A DNA stretch of 64,000 nt from Ligustrum vulgare. Its lineage: Eukaryota > Streptophyta > Magnoliopsida > Lamiales > Oleaceae. The stretch lies in assembly GCA_963555705.1 (NCBI GenBank), contig OY743174.1:56132234-56196233 (forward strand). The letters run 5' to 3'. Shown piece by piece: positions 1 through 13,800 of the stretch. The position numbers were made by a program, and so were the translations under genes. How positions within the stretch are numbered: position 1 is the stretch's first letter; each line of letters starts with the position of its first letter. The notes beneath the pieces were generated by a model. The model was given only the letters and a program-made list of their open reading frames with translations, was not told where the DNA came from and did no database searches.

Positions 1-297
1 AGTGGATTTGTGTTCACACTAGGAGGTGCAACTATATCATGGAAATCTTCTAAACAAACAGTTATTGCGAGATCTACCATGAAATTTGAGTTTATAGCTC
101 TAGATAAATGTGGTGAAGATGCTGAATGGCTACGCAATTTCTTAGAGGATATTCCAAGATGGTCAAAACCTGGAGTTATCTCGATTGACTATGTAAAGTC
201 AAAGGATAACATTGCGGATCCGCTAACCAAAGGGTTAAATAGAGAGTTAGTTGCAAAGTCATCGAGAGGAATGGGACTTAAGCCTCTGAAAGAATAA
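1..297 (+). pseudogene. Ty1/copia pol 3' end (RNase H fragment)
   Basis: The reading frame enters from the left edge and stops with TAA at 295-297. It encodes the end of a copia RNase H domain: the block around [12 protein letters not shown], the stretch resembling STxxAEF (here STMKFEF), and the C-terminal motif [14 protein letters not shown]. The segment expected between the [10 protein letters not shown] block and the VKSKDN block, which normally carries the catalytic CDSQ-type region and the RHIR motif, is missing. An internal deletion of about 40 codons therefore makes the domain inactive. The 3' untranslated region follows at once. The rest of the element lies outside the window. Confidence 0.85.
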
Positions 298-3200
298 GTT
301 ATTGTAATGGAAACTTAACCTAGCTGACTGGAGATCCCAAGATCTAGGTTCAATGAGAAAACCTAATTACAAATACTTAATAGGATCACTGTGGGAGTTA
401 TCTCCTGTCCATTCCCGTAATAACAGTGATGCCCGTGGGGAGAGGATAAGCAATATTCTTTTAATGATTCTTATGCTTCGAAAATCCGGGCGGAGTAATG
501 TGGGTTACTCTTGACTAGTGAATCATCCCGTGCGATGCACGAGAAGAAACGTCTGAATAAAAATGATCCTACGCGAAATTAAATGAATAATAATAATAAA
601 AAAAATTGCGAGGTTGACAAATATATTGCATCAAATTTATAATATTTTAGGTTTTCAATATTTATATAACGTAATTGTTATCTGATTGAAATTATAATTT
701 AATATTGATTATCTCAATTTTTAATTAAGTATAAATTGGGAGACAACTTATATATTGTTGTGAAAAATATCATAAAATTTGAATTAAAATATAGCAAAAA
801 ATATCTTGGCATGGTTAATTAGTTTTTTAAATTTTAAAAGTAACAGTAAGGAAAAAAAATCATTAATAACTATATCATTTCAAACAATATAAATAAATTT
901 GTTAACCGTTAATGTTAAAAAATGTGATATGAGACTTTTTTGAATAAAAAGTTAATTAAGAATTAAATGTAATTGTCATTGAAATTATTTTGATAAATAA
1001 TGCGATATAGAAAAGAACTTTAATATGTATATGTAATAAATAACTAAAAAATAGGATTTACCTATAAAAATTTCAATACAATGTGATCTATAAAATACGA
1101 ATGTGTATAAATTTTTGATATAATTTTAATTGAGAATTTGACATTGGATCAGTATGACTGAACCAAATATTTATCCATAAAATTAAGACCAATAAAAGAT
1201 CACAATTATTACAAAAAACTAATTACGTATTAAATGTAATTATCTATAAAAATATTTAATAATTTAATAATACGCTATAAAAAATAGCTCCAATTTTTAG
1301 ATGTACTAAATAACTAAAAATAAGATTATTTATAAAAAAAACTATGCGTACTGTGATTTATAATTTAGTACTCACTCGGCCCCATAAAAATAGTCATCTA
1401 CTCATTTTCACACAGATTAAGGACAAAATGGAATATAAAATATTAACTTCACTCTCAAAAAATAATGTGGACTATCCTTTTGGAACAGACGAAAAAGAAA
1501 TAGTGGACTATCTTATTGGGATGGAGAGAGTATTATCTATTAATAAAATTTCGACATAATTTTTAACTGAAAATTTTAATTTGGATTTGTATGACTGAAC
1601 ACAAATATTTATTTGTAAGATTGAAAACATTAAAAGAACATTTTTTTTATGAAAAGAGAGGTTTTGACACAAAAAGCCAAATATATATAAGTAAAAACAA
1701 ACAAATTATCATTCTTATATCATAAAAAAATAAAAAAACAATTTCTTGGTAAAAGCAAATTTTGAAAAATAATAATTTAAGTTTTTTTTATATTATTTTT
1801 TATACAATGTGAAATACATTTTCATCCATTATATATACTAATCCATGAATAATATATTTTTTCTTCACTCAATGGTCGAAATCATTAACACGTATATTTA
1901 ACCCAAAACTATTCTAAATAACCCAATATTAGTTAACACATTGCAACCCTAACAGAAAAATCTAGAACATAATATAAATAGACTATTAACAAATCCTCAT
2001 ATTTCAGTGTATCGTTGTTGTGATGAGGAAGAAATCTGTGTTTTCCCATAAAATCCCTTAACAATCAACTTGTATTATCAGACTATGTCAAACTGAAAAT
2101 TTCATGTGATTTGAATATTCTCATATCGTGTTTTCCTATAAGATTTACCACCGCACAAAAAAATTCCGTTAATAAACTGTGGTTAAACCCAAAAATTGCA
2201 ATAAATATTTGTGGATCGAAGATTTTTCGACGAACTCATACTCATATCCAACCTGAAAAAGATAAGATCTAGTAGATCCATTATTAGTCCTAATAATTTT
2301 GTATTTTATACCGTTTTCGAATCTTTCTCTACAATATTATTGTTTTAATATTTTTTTCTTTTTTGTCAGAAATTCAAATATATGTTCAACGACTCAAAAT
2401 ATCACAAATCTTGAGGAAGAGAACAGTGCCAATCCTTTTTACTTTTTCAAAAAATAATTTATGATTTTTTTATTTTCAACTGGTTTGTAATATTAATAAC
2501 TAATAAGCATTACCACTGCACCAGAAATTTTGAATCATAAAACGTGATAAAGAGAAGATGGAGTGGAGGTCATGTTAAACTATACACATTTTTTCAAAGA
2601 AATAACTATTTAATTGAATCTTTTATTATTGTGTGTGTATATCTTCATAATAATTATATATAGCAGAGATGAAAGAGGTTGAACATTAGGAAACGGGGGA
2701 AAAAAGGATATAGAAAACAAAAATGAATAAACAGATTTTGAAAAACGGGAAAAAAAAAAGAAACAAATTCTGAAAAAACGAAAAAGGAAAAAAAAGAAGA
2801 AAATAATTGTTTCCAGTGTGATTAGGGGTGCGGGAAATAGAAGCCATGTAAACACAATAAATATTAAAGACTGTAAGTAGATTTCAGCGATTTTGAAAAT
2901 AGTAAATAAATATTGAAGGCCCAACTATTTTTGAAGTGGGTTTTGAAGTTGATTATTGGGTGGGGGATATAAGCAGTGTGAACATAATAAATATTGAAGT
3001 ACCCAAAAATCGAAAAAATAAAAATAAAAATGTTTGCACATAGCACAAGAGTTTTGGAGGGAAACTGTGGTTTTGACTATCATTGACTCAGCTACTTTAA
3101 TATATTATATAGATTAAGAAATCACCTATGTGAGAGAGAAGTGGGGTTGTTTCGAAGGGAATTATGAGGCTAATTCTTAACAACTCTCACTGAACCAGGC

Positions 3201-3458
3201 ATATGTTCATGGCCACAAACGAACATACCCATGATAACTAAAATGTGTTAGGAAGAATCGTGTGTGAAGTACATCATCGTTTACACAGAAGGCAGGATAG
3301 TTCAAAGACATCGCATCTACTGATCAACTAGTAAAGTAAATGTATTTTCACAAGGGAATGTTCAAAGGTAACCCCTACCTATCCTATGCAGGTTTCAACT
3401 GTGGAACTTTATCACCAAGTATTCCGTGTCTCTATCAATTTCTGGAAAATATATTGGT
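298..3458 (+). other. Copia 3' untranslated region, split by a Helitron
   Basis: Between the pol stop and the LTR at 3459, positions 298-514 and 3114-3458 read as one 3' untranslated region of the kind seen in copia elements with long 3' leaders, including the phrase ATGTTCATGGCCA near 3204. The two parts are separated by the Helitron at 515-3113, inserted between an A and a T. No coding potential is seen in either part. Confidence 0.6.
515..3113 (-). mobile_element. Non-autonomous Helitron
   Basis: Read on the minus strand, the element starts TCTATATAATATATT at 3113 and ends at 515 with a hairpin made from GTGCATCGCAC (about 527-539), then a short spacer and CTAG. It is flanked by A on the 5' side and T on the 3' side, the hallmark of Helitron insertion with no target duplication. 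The interior is AT-rich. A stretch at about 640-1300 matches, in reverse complement, the stretch at about 20600-21400 inside the larger Helitron further right, so both belong to one family. No Rep or helicase coding was recognised inside, so I call it non-autonomous. Confidence 0.75.
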
Positions 3459-4300
3459 TGTAATTGATTTTCACTTGTGTGAATGTGAAATTGATCCCAC
3501 ATTAATTGAAAGTTGGGATTTGAAGATGAGCTTTAAAATGGATTACAATTCCACATTGGTTAGAAATGAAAAAGTGGGAATAAGTGGAGGCTATAAATAA
3601 TAGTTCCATCCCACATTGGAAAATGGAAAAAATGTGAAAATATTGGGAATGCTTAAATAGTTATCCCACATAGGATAGAAATGAATTTGTGGACCAATTT
3701 ATATATGGTTAACAATTTGTAAGGTGTAACCATTTGTTGCATAGAGACTCCTCCATGGCCTACGCGCCCGCAAGGGGGGTGCAAATCTTGGATCGACTTG
3801 GCATTCGAGCCTTGAACTTGTGTGCGGGCGCGACTTGAGTACACGAATGTCGGACTGAACGAGTTAAAAATTGGCCACAAAGTGCAAGGCACGTTTTGAA
3901 ATTTTCTTTTACGGTTTCCATTCAAAACATAACCTGAAAATTTATTTTGCAACTCCAAAAACGTTCCAAAACGTCTGAATTCAAATGGAGGAGTTATGGC
4001 TACATTAAGAGGCAAAGGCTCCTCCTTACCTATATATATTGAACCAATTCCTCAATTCAAAAACCATCACAAACTCGAAATCTCACTGCATTTTTTGTCC
4101 AGCTTCCTACCTTCCTTCTTCCAGTCTTGGTGATTCTGTTCAAGCGCATTTTCCGTTCGACTGCACAGCTGCAGTTCTGACCGCTATATCCTGAGAAGCA
4201 AGCGTTCGAGTTACTTCGGTGAGAGGGCGAATATTGCTTTAAAGACACTGTGTTGAACACAGGCCCCGGCTCCAGCGTTCATTTTATTTCCTGTCCAACA
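3459..4300 (+). mobile_element. Copia 3' LTR
   Basis: The segment starts TGTAATTGATTTTCAC and ends CTGTCCAACA, so it has TG...CA ends. It follows the copia 3' untranslated region directly and holds a TATATATATT box near 4029, followed by a C/T-rich putative leader. A 10-bp perfect inverted repeat (CGCGCCCGCA at 3763-3772 and TGCGGGCGCG at 3823-3832) lies in its middle. The matching 5' LTR would be left of the window, so a TSD cannot be checked. Confidence 0.65.
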
Positions 4301-4408
4301 TTTTGTTTACTGCTTATTGTAAATTTTGTTTTACTTAGTAAACTATTTTACATACAATCTACAAATTATTTGTTTTAATTAGTAAACTGTTTAACAAGTT
4401 ATCTTACA

Positions 4409-4448
4409 TGAACAACCCTTCCCACACCTCACGTGAGAGGGTTGTTCA
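4409..4448. repeat. Short inverted repeat
   Basis: TGAACAACCC at 4409-4418 pairs with GGGTTGTTCA at 4439-4448 around a 20-base loop. The GAACAAC word recurs in the larger hairpin 50 bases to the right, so both may be part of one foldback element. Confidence 0.6.
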
Positions 4449-4500
4449 AGTAGAATTTTTGAACATAACAAACATATGGATTCTAAATGAACAACTACTT

Positions 4501-4605
4501 TGAACAAATTTGTGAACAACCCACTAACATGGGTGGTGGGGGCCACACATAGTGTATGTGTGGCCCCCACCACCTATGTGAGTGAGTTGTCAACAAATTT
4601 GTTCA
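4501..4605. repeat. Near-perfect 105-bp hairpin (foldback element or small-RNA precursor)
   Basis: The left arm 4501-4551 and right arm 4555-4605 are both 51 bases and match in reverse complement at 46 positions. The inner 20 bp (GGTGGTGGGGGCCACACATA) are perfect, and the loop is only three bases (GTG). It lies about 235 bases beyond the MMT stop codon, in the 3' flank of that gene. It may be a small foldback MITE or the stem of a small-RNA precursor; the sequence cannot separate these. The outer end TGAACAAATTTGT resembles a transposon terminus. Confidence 0.8.
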
Positions 4606-4839
4606 TGTAGCATGATTGCAAACATATTTCATGAGAAGATTCATTCTTGGAAGACGTAGAAAAGCCAAACCAAGCAACAAACTGTTAATAGAATGCACGA
4701 GCGTGCACAAAGAAAAGCCAGCATATGTTTTTCAATACAATGTAGCAGGATAAGATTTGCAGCTCGGTGGAAAAATATTTCACAACACCTAAGTTGTGAA
4801 AAACGATGAATCAAGTGGTGACAATTGGAAAACAGTATT

Positions 4840-7800
4840 TCAATTAGCAACAATACTCTTGAACTTATTGATGCAGTCTAATGCACGTTTGAAACCACTT
4901 TCTTCCAATGCAATTGTGAATCGACAGTAACCAGGAATTCCAGTCCACGCAGCACTGTTGATGCATAAACCGGTACTCAGGAGCATAGCTTCCCTAACAT
5001 TTGAGTCGTCAAGCTTGATTTCCCGAGTACTGGTGCCATTCTTGATCTTAATGTTCTTTCCAAGATAAGCAGATGGTTTTGCCACAATTGACACACCGGC
5101 TTGAGCTTCGAGCACCTCCCAACCACATTTTTCGAGTGTCTGTTGAGTATATATATCACAAGAATGCGCATTAGATGATGTGACGGAAGAGTAGATGACT
5201 GGAATCATCATTATTAAGCATAAATTATGTCATTTATCAGAGACGGATATAACTTGGAGTCTTGGAAGCACAAATTGAGATAAATAATTGGAAGAGCATG
5301 TTTGATTCTATATACAGGTTGACCTTCCGTGGTAGAGTCTGAAAACCCACAGAGACTGCATTCAAGTCCCAGCATAATAGGATATAAAATGAAGTTCAGA
5401 TAAAAGAAAAGAAGGATAATTTCTATAGTTGAAAAAAGTCAGTATTTATCAAGAATGCAAGACATACCTCTTTCAAGTGTTTGTATTTACTTCCCAGAAG
5501 TTCTTTCTTCTCTGCAATAGCATTCAGTAAATCCCTGGATTTCGCCCCTTGAAGATCCAATAACTTCTTCAGTGTGTATTTAATAGTACTGTGAGGCTTG
5601 CTTAACCCTCCAAAGCTATGGAATGTATCCACCAGAGAAGGCTGGTTTAGAAGAAGAAATCCAAATTTAATCCCGCCAGTAAGCATCTTAAAAAGTAATC
5701 CCCCAAGGAGAGAGACACAAAAATCTGGGTTGTTAGAGGAAAGTTTCTCCATAGTAGCACCAAGATCCCAGCCATCACAGCCCTTGGAGTTAAATTCCAC
5801 CCCCGAGAACGAGGTATCTAGTACAACCCTTGCCCCAAACTTTGCACATACAGTCAATAAAGTCTTTATCTCTTCGTTGCTGTAAATCATGCCGGTTGGA
5901 TTGACAGTTGGACCAGAAATGTAGATCCACGGTTTATGGACATTCTCCAACGAACTTGCAAGCGTTTTCTCAGTCAACTTGAATCCTACTTCTGGATTGG
6001 TTTGGATGTTGATGATCTTTGCTTTTAAAAATTTTGCAGCAGACACATAATTCCCATTTGAACCAGCTGGGAAGCAAAAAGTCCCTCCCTCTTGAATGCA
6101 GCAGAGTACCAACTTATTGAACAATGCCACTGGATAGTCAGCATATATGAACTCGGTATTACCATTAGACGGAAACCCATAACTACAGTGAACCATTTGT
6201 TTAATCCCGCCCGTGACATCAATTTCGGACTCTGCAATGTTCTGCCTTGCAAAACTCTCGAAGATGGCAGCCTTAACTGGTGTTATTATGGGCAAAAAGC
6301 TTTGGTCTACATCCATATGAATAAGGGAAGATTCATCGGTTTCATTAATTGATAACTCGGCAGAATCGAGGACTGAGCTAGCAGAACTAGAAAAGACAAT
6401 CGCGTCACCAGCTTTTGCCTTCTCACCTACTCTCTGATGACATGATCAAAGAATCGAGCAACCAATAAGATTATCCAGAAAAAGGTTACGTAGAATCTTA
6501 TTTTATTTTATTTTTCCGGAAAATCAAAATTTTCATTATAAGAGTAGTAGATACCATATACAAGGAGTATAGAAAGCAAAGTTCATGAAGAATTTTAAAA
6601 ATCTCGACCTGCTTATTATTTTATTGGCAATTTAAGATGCTTGACAACAGTATTTGTGAACTCTCAGCTATATGAACACAGAGACCAAATCTTGCATAAA
6701 AGACCACAATTCAGCAATTGGCGAAGCTCCTAGTATAGAGGACCTATAAACTTTTTGGAAATCCAAAATCTAAATATAATAATACTGAGATGTGATTGAT
6801 ATATTCTTCCATTTTTTCTTTCTACTTATCTCTAGATTGACCCATATTTCTCACTTTTAACATAAACTGAATGCGAAATTGTGTTGATAATATTCTTAAT
6901 ATTAGGTGGAAAGGTTAGTTTTTTTTTTTTTTTTTTTCAGTAGTCACAAAAGTTTTTCCAGGCTCTACCCAGCTATGATCTCCCAATGGCTGAATAAATA
7001 ATGAAATGAGCATCTTATTATATTGATGACAACCATATGAATAATAGGTGTGTATGATTTCAAGACATGCTAACCTGTGCAGGTGGATGTCGATCAGCAA
7101 GCTGAAAAGCTAGAAGCTCGTGGAAAAGACAACCATAGTAATACTGACTGATTATTGCAGTATTTCCTTGTAAAAGTTCCACAGTCTTAGACAATGCTCT
7201 AAACATAGTTGCCTCTTCTGATATAACAAAAGCTACTTCCAAATCTGTATAGACCTGGAAAAATAAAAATGGTAACAGACATTGGATAAGCATACAAGTC
7301 CTAGTTAATTAAAATCGAACTGGTAACATTTGCATGACCAGTGAATTGCAAATATCACGTAGAGACTAAATAAATCCCATTAAAAGATGCTTGAAGAAAG
7401 ATACCTGGTTTTTCAGTAAGCCACAAACAATTGCTGCATGAGAGGGAAGAGGAGTTCCAGCAAGATATTTAAGGACTCCGTTAGAAGCGGGTAGGCTAGA
7501 TAACTCAAAATGATCTGATATATCTATAAACAAACGACATCCAATTTCTCTGGTGGTATCTAAAAGATGCTCAAATGCAGCGCTAGTGACAGACTCAAAT
7601 TTAGCTATCCCAGAGACCACCACCTGTGGCTTCAACTTCTTTATCAACTCTACCATCAAATCTGATTGGCGTGGGGCTTCAATAACAGTGATACCTTCCT
7701 CTGAAGTTTTTGCAGCTTTGGTCTTCTGCAAAGGAAAAATAAATAAATAAATATATATCAAAAGAAGAATTTGCACTAGGCAACACCACCAAGAATTGAA

Positions 7801-10800
7801 ATGGAATTTTTGACATTCTTGCAACGATACATTCTCCATAGTAAAGATGATGAAATTTCGTACAATGCCGACTTTTGGAATATCTGGTGGATTTCAATAT
7901 AAACTTCGAATCAAAATGGATGAGTGTATTAAGCAAAATGGACAAGATCATGTGTGACTCAACTCAAAGTATGAATTCCCCCAAATTGGACCTAGAGAGC
8001 AGTCCTCAATGTTAACATTACCAATAATAACTTAATAAGTTTCCCCATAAAGCATAATTTGCTCTGAGTAGCTATTCAAAATGTCGGTGATACATGTCTG
8101 TGTTATCTAGATAATCTCATCAACCTTTACTGTTGTGGTTGTGAAAATTGCCGTGAACCTCCTCTTCAGAGGTTAGTGCAATTTGATGCATTTTTTTCTA
8201 TTTTAGTTTTCTATAAAGCAATGCATATGTTTTATTCTTTGGCATGACTTTTAGATGCTGCCTCAAATCTATATAGATGTAAGCAAATTCTCAGAAGAAG
8301 AGAAGAGTCTTCTTGATGTAACTTAAAGCAATTATAAATAAGCGTAAAATGAAAAACAACAGAAATAATAGATTGCATATCCATTGACTTCCAGGAACCA
8401 TACCTCAATGCTTAGTGATGTTAACCATTGCCTAGGTAGATTCCGGGTCAATTGTTCGTCAACTATGGCAAGTCGTGGTGATAACAAGTGTAGGGCACTT
8501 TCAATTGCGACAGTCCTTGAAGGAAATACAACAATGTTCTAGCCATAATGAAAATGGAGTATGAAATTAGATACACAGATAAATAGAACTTATAATTTAA
8601 AACATGCAACATAATTTAAAAGCCAAAGTGGAGGCAAAATATTATTTTATTTTTACCTTTTTTTTTTTTTTTTGTGTAGTCAATTCGAAAAGACGCACGA
8701 ATGATAAAGCAGTTTTCATCTCATAGAATTAGAAGATGAAAGTTCAGGCCCAACTCATTTAGTTTCTTGTAGAAAAGGTCTGCCAGCTTAAGCCAAATTG
8801 AAGAGATCTTTAAATAACGACTATGAGTCAGAAAGTTTTTCCAAAAGCATCTTAAAACACATCAGTCATTGAGTTCCTGGCTTTCAACGGAAGGAAAACT
8901 TCTAAAGCAATTCACGAGAATGAAACAGTATATTTGACAAGAACAAATGTCTCAACTATTTACTATTAAAACCACCAAACCTTTGTAGAAGGAACTCAAT
9001 GAAACTAATTTGGAATTTAGCAGATTAAAAGAACAATTCATCCAAAAATAAGTTAAACTGAGAATAATAGCTTGCAAAATTTCTTTACGAGTTTTGGCAA
9101 TACAGGACTAACCACATTCTGATCTCTCTTTGCCAGTGGCTATAAATATGCATTTGTCAATTGTCTTTTAAGAAAAGACATAACTCTCTGAAACACCGTT
9201 CCCGAGGCTCCTGTGGTCAGTCCGCTTCCCTCCCACTAAAGTGATTTAGTTTAGGGTTGTGAGGTTTCAACAATCAGAGGTTAAACTTATCTACACAAAT
9301 GCAACACTCACTGCCACTACCTTTGCAAGTTAAGACAGGTGAAGATAACAAAAAGCCCCTCCCTTTGACATAAGTGGCTTCTGACTACAGAACTCACAAA
9401 AGTACCAGGGTTGTAGATCATAAAAGAATACAAAGAACCAGACAACGGCAGATAAAAGAATGTAACGTCATTGGAAGGGCAAGTATACTAATCACATGCT
9501 TTGTTGCCTTCATCATTTTTTTTCCAATCTGTGTTCATTTTTAGCTGATTTTTTTTTGTATTTTTTCAACTTGAATTGATCCACACAAGCACCCGACACA
9601 ACATATATAGAGAGTTATTGCAATTCCCAAACATGCATGCCATGTAAATGAGTCTTAAGCTTTTAGTCTTGGAGATGTTTCAATTTGGTACAAAAGAAGC
9701 TGCATAAATCATCAACAACAGCAATCTAAAAAGGAATTTTATACTACTACTAAGAGATACAGTAGTTTCCTTACATCTGCAGTTAGTGGAATACGGTGGT
9801 ATGTTCTCATAAAGGCAGAGATGAGACTGCGGAATCTTCTGCTTCCAGCAGGTTGCTCATAAGGGAAAAATGAAATCTCTTTTAAAACATTAGTGAGATA
9901 AGATAGGAACGGAATCTTCTCATCTGCAACAGAATCATCTTCAAAGAACAAATCCAAGGAGCTGCTGATATCATGGAATCCATTTCTGAGAAATTCGAAA
10001 ATCTTCTTTACCTGTCAGAGCAGTTAATTAGTATTATGCTAATTTTCTCGACTGAATATTATCGCCACACTCGTTTTATTCTATGTGCACCTAAACATTC
10101 ATAAATATATCGTACCTGGTTAGGTTGACGAAGTTGACAGCTGTAGACCGACAAAGCATGAGAAATACGACCCCCAGCTTTAGCATATGCCCATGCTGTT
10201 CGAGCACAAATTGGCTGGTCGCCGACAAGCCCCATGAAGAACTCAAAACGATGTGGACTGTTCTTTTCAATTTCAACTAAAGCTGAAATATCCGTGTCAG
10301 CAGCCTACAAGAAGAGCTCTTTAAATGTCTGCACTCTTACAGATATAAATGTTGCAATGTAAGTTAATTTAACAACCTGAAGAATTTTTGTCTGCCAAAG
10401 CTTGTTAATACGGAGACCACGGCGCTCAAACAAACGTTCACATACAGCTTGTCCTGGGCGACCTCCCATATTAAAGATCATAATGCCCAAAGGTTTTATT
10501 ACAGAAATTCCTTCTTCAACAGCCCGTGCAATGAGTCCCAGTCCGAACTGATCCTCCACAAAGCCCTGAACATAACAAAAACAAATCAGAAAAATCAAAT
10601 CTTCTGCTTCAGGTATAGAAATTATCCACAAAATGTATATAAACAAATGCAGTTTGAGCAAATGCGTTGACAGCTCTGCTAAAGTGTGTTTGGTTGCACA
10701 GTAAAATAAATGTTAACAATAAAAACAATTATTTTCTGCACGAAAGACACAGTAAATTCTTGAATTCAAACTGCTGGAGTAAAATGAAAAGGGCAATGCT

Positions 10801-13800
10801 TCTTAAATAAGACAGTAAAAACACTTATAGATAGAGAATTGCATATGCATAGAACACCTGGAATGAAAAATTGAATGTGGCATACCACATACCCATGATA
10901 AGATACGTCTTTTAAGATTAGACTGATCTTTCGATTTTCGGCTGAATCTAGACAAATTTTCTTCACAAAAAGGTACTTGTTTTCACTGAAAATTCATTTA
11001 TTTGGTTTGCTGGAATCTAGAATATTCAGGTTCTACTTTCTAGAATGCAATCGTTACAAGTCAAAGTATATTAAGCCACTGTTTGGCCCCCTTTAAAAAT
11101 TTAACACATTTTTCTCTCTTCTTTTCAATCACACATTTATCAATAAAATAATATTACACATAAACCCACAAAAATACCCTACTTTTTAACCACTCATTCT
11201 CCTAAAAATCACTATTCATTTCAAATAAATTCCTTTTAAACAACATCAAACAGCAGCTAAAATTACTAATACAAAAATATTGCAAAAATTATTGATAAAC
11301 AATTTCAATGCTGCGAACAACGAATAAATGTTAGTTACAAATTTCAAAATTTTCATAACAGAATCTAAATAAAAGGGCCCTGCAGCATTTGAAGTGCACA
11401 GAAAATATCAGAGATAATATAAGGTTGCATGAAACAAATTTTATACTTGGGCATGAAGCATTGAAATGTTAGATGCTATGTTAAAACTATACAACAAATA
11501 ACAACGCCAGAACTGATTAAACAAATAACCTGTATAGCACAATAGTTGCTTAGAGAATGTAGAAATTCTTCACTGGCATTTTCTGTAATCATTTTGGACA
11601 TTGCGTCAGGATTAGGGTTAAGAATCTGCAAATAAAGGGATGGGAAAATAAGATTCCTTTAAAAAAAGTTCGGATAACCCAAAATGCATTAAGAGTATTA
11701 GTCATGCAGAAAGCACACTCATTAGCAAATACTTGCAAAAAATTCGTTCACACCTGCGGTATGCATCCAACAATTCGTTCAAAAAAAATGCATTAAGAGT
11801 ATTAGTCATTAGCAAATACTTGCAAAAAATATTTCACACCTGTGGTATGCATCCAACAATTCGTTCAAGTTCTATGTGATTATCTCTGCAGTAAGATAGG
11901 AGATCGGATTCATGAAACTCAACCCTGTCAAGTAAAGTTTTTTTCTCCCCATCATAAATTGGCTGGCCACAGTCATCCAAAGCATTTAAATATAGATTTA
12001 TCCACGAAATCTTTACAGCTCTTGGATTAATATCGAGCCCATAAACCTGCAAAGTGATATTTGAGCACATTTAGAGACATCATTTGACTCATTTCCAGCC
12101 TTCAACAAAACCAAAGATCACAGGTTCAAGTAGAAAGAACCGTTTGAACAAGACAATGTTTGGAGGTATAAGAAACAAGGGACCTTCAAGGGTGACCATT
12201 TTTCAGCAATTGCAATGGATATCCATCCATTACCACAACCAAGTTCAGCAACTGTCTTGTCCTTGAAAACAGAATCTGGGTGCCTGTTGAGTCCCTCGTA
12301 AAAAGTGAAGGACCAGTCTTCTGGTATAAAGATGCTAGGTATAACCATCAGCGTTAGTTTCTTTCTCTTCTCAAAACCTGAAACGATCAATAGAAAATGT
12401 CAATGAGCAAAATACAAGTTACACTTCCAGTTAACTATCTGCGACATCAGATAAGGTAAAGTACAGCTACACAGTATGATTTATCTATGTTTGGCATTGC
12501 ACAAAAATAGAACTAAAGAAAAGCAATTGCTAAAAAACAAAGCACGCTCACAGAAAAAGAAAAATCGATAAGAAATAATGTAGGAGAAAGTAATTGATTA
12601 AGGAATCCTAAAAATTGTCGGATTAATTGGAATTAAAAGTTATTTTTTAATTAGCTTTTATTCTTGAACTCAGTAGGATTCTAATAATAAGAGTGTTTTA
12701 AGTGAAGATTCAAAGATAATATCTTTTTTATTTCTGCAAAGTACACAAAAGAAATGTACAGTTGGGGATGTATCAAAAATACGCTATCCGCATTTCTTAG
12801 CTTGCCTGGAGTTAGAGAGGACTCAATTAACAAACAAATTTTGCAATCACAAACATGGCTACCATATGTTAACTGCTTTCAGTGATTGTATCACCCTTCA
12901 CATGCTTTGTGCTCTGTTTGAATCTAGAATTTCATGGAGGACAGTGAAAGAGAAAGGAAATCAGTGAAAACTGATTTTCACCCTTTCTCCTATCTAACTA
13001 AGCAAGTGCCAATTACAAAAACATTTTGAACATAATGAAAAAATAATAATTAAATGCATAATTTAACAAATGTCTCTTGTAGTTATCATTGTTCGTGCAT
13101 TTACTTACTGTTTATTTCATGAGCCGAATGTAGCCTAAATAATCAATCAACCGAATTCAGTGTAATAAAAGAGCTTTGAATCCATTTCTCATAAACCAAT
13201 TTACTAATAATAATACTAATGGAACTCTCGATTCTCTCCTGTAATTCAAATAATCAGGATTATGTAAATTACCAATTTAACCCAGGCTGAATTGATTGAT
13301 CCTTCCTAAACAAGATTCAGGATTCTTTAACCATTAAACTTATTCACATGGAATTCAGAATCAAACTTCTATAAAGTTCGTTCTTTTGGTTGTCGAGTCT
13401 CGTCTTCAGGTTATTTACCTTATCACTTAAACTTCCTCATACAAATACTCCACCAAATTACTACTTAAAGTCTTAAACCATCAAATGCTCTCAGACTCAC
13501 ATCCGTAGGTATTACACACACATACACATTATAAAAACGGAAGCACTCATATAAGCATATGTACGTATAGAAATGGAGGGTGGACCTTCATATTGTTCGA
13601 CGTAGATGTCCTGAATTTGGAAATGGTAAGTCCCGAGGCACTTCTCGGCTGCTTCTTTAGTGTCGAACCGCTTATGGAGCTCTGCCAGGAAGATCCGGGC
13701 ATCTTTTTGAGTATTCGGATTCTCCAGTCGCTCCAGGAGTGATCGGAGCGCACTGTACGCCGCGTCACCGGATTGTTGACACTGCTTCAGAAATTCCTCC

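Larger units (their letters stand above)
4301..4839. other. Intergenic 3' flank of MMT with inverted repeats
   Basis: No gene is seen between the copia LTR and the MMT stop codon. The stretch holds the two inverted repeats listed separately (4409-4448 and 4501-4605). The bases just below 4840 are presumably the MMT 3' untranslated region (minus strand). No clear AATAAA-type signal was recognised. Confidence 0.5.
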
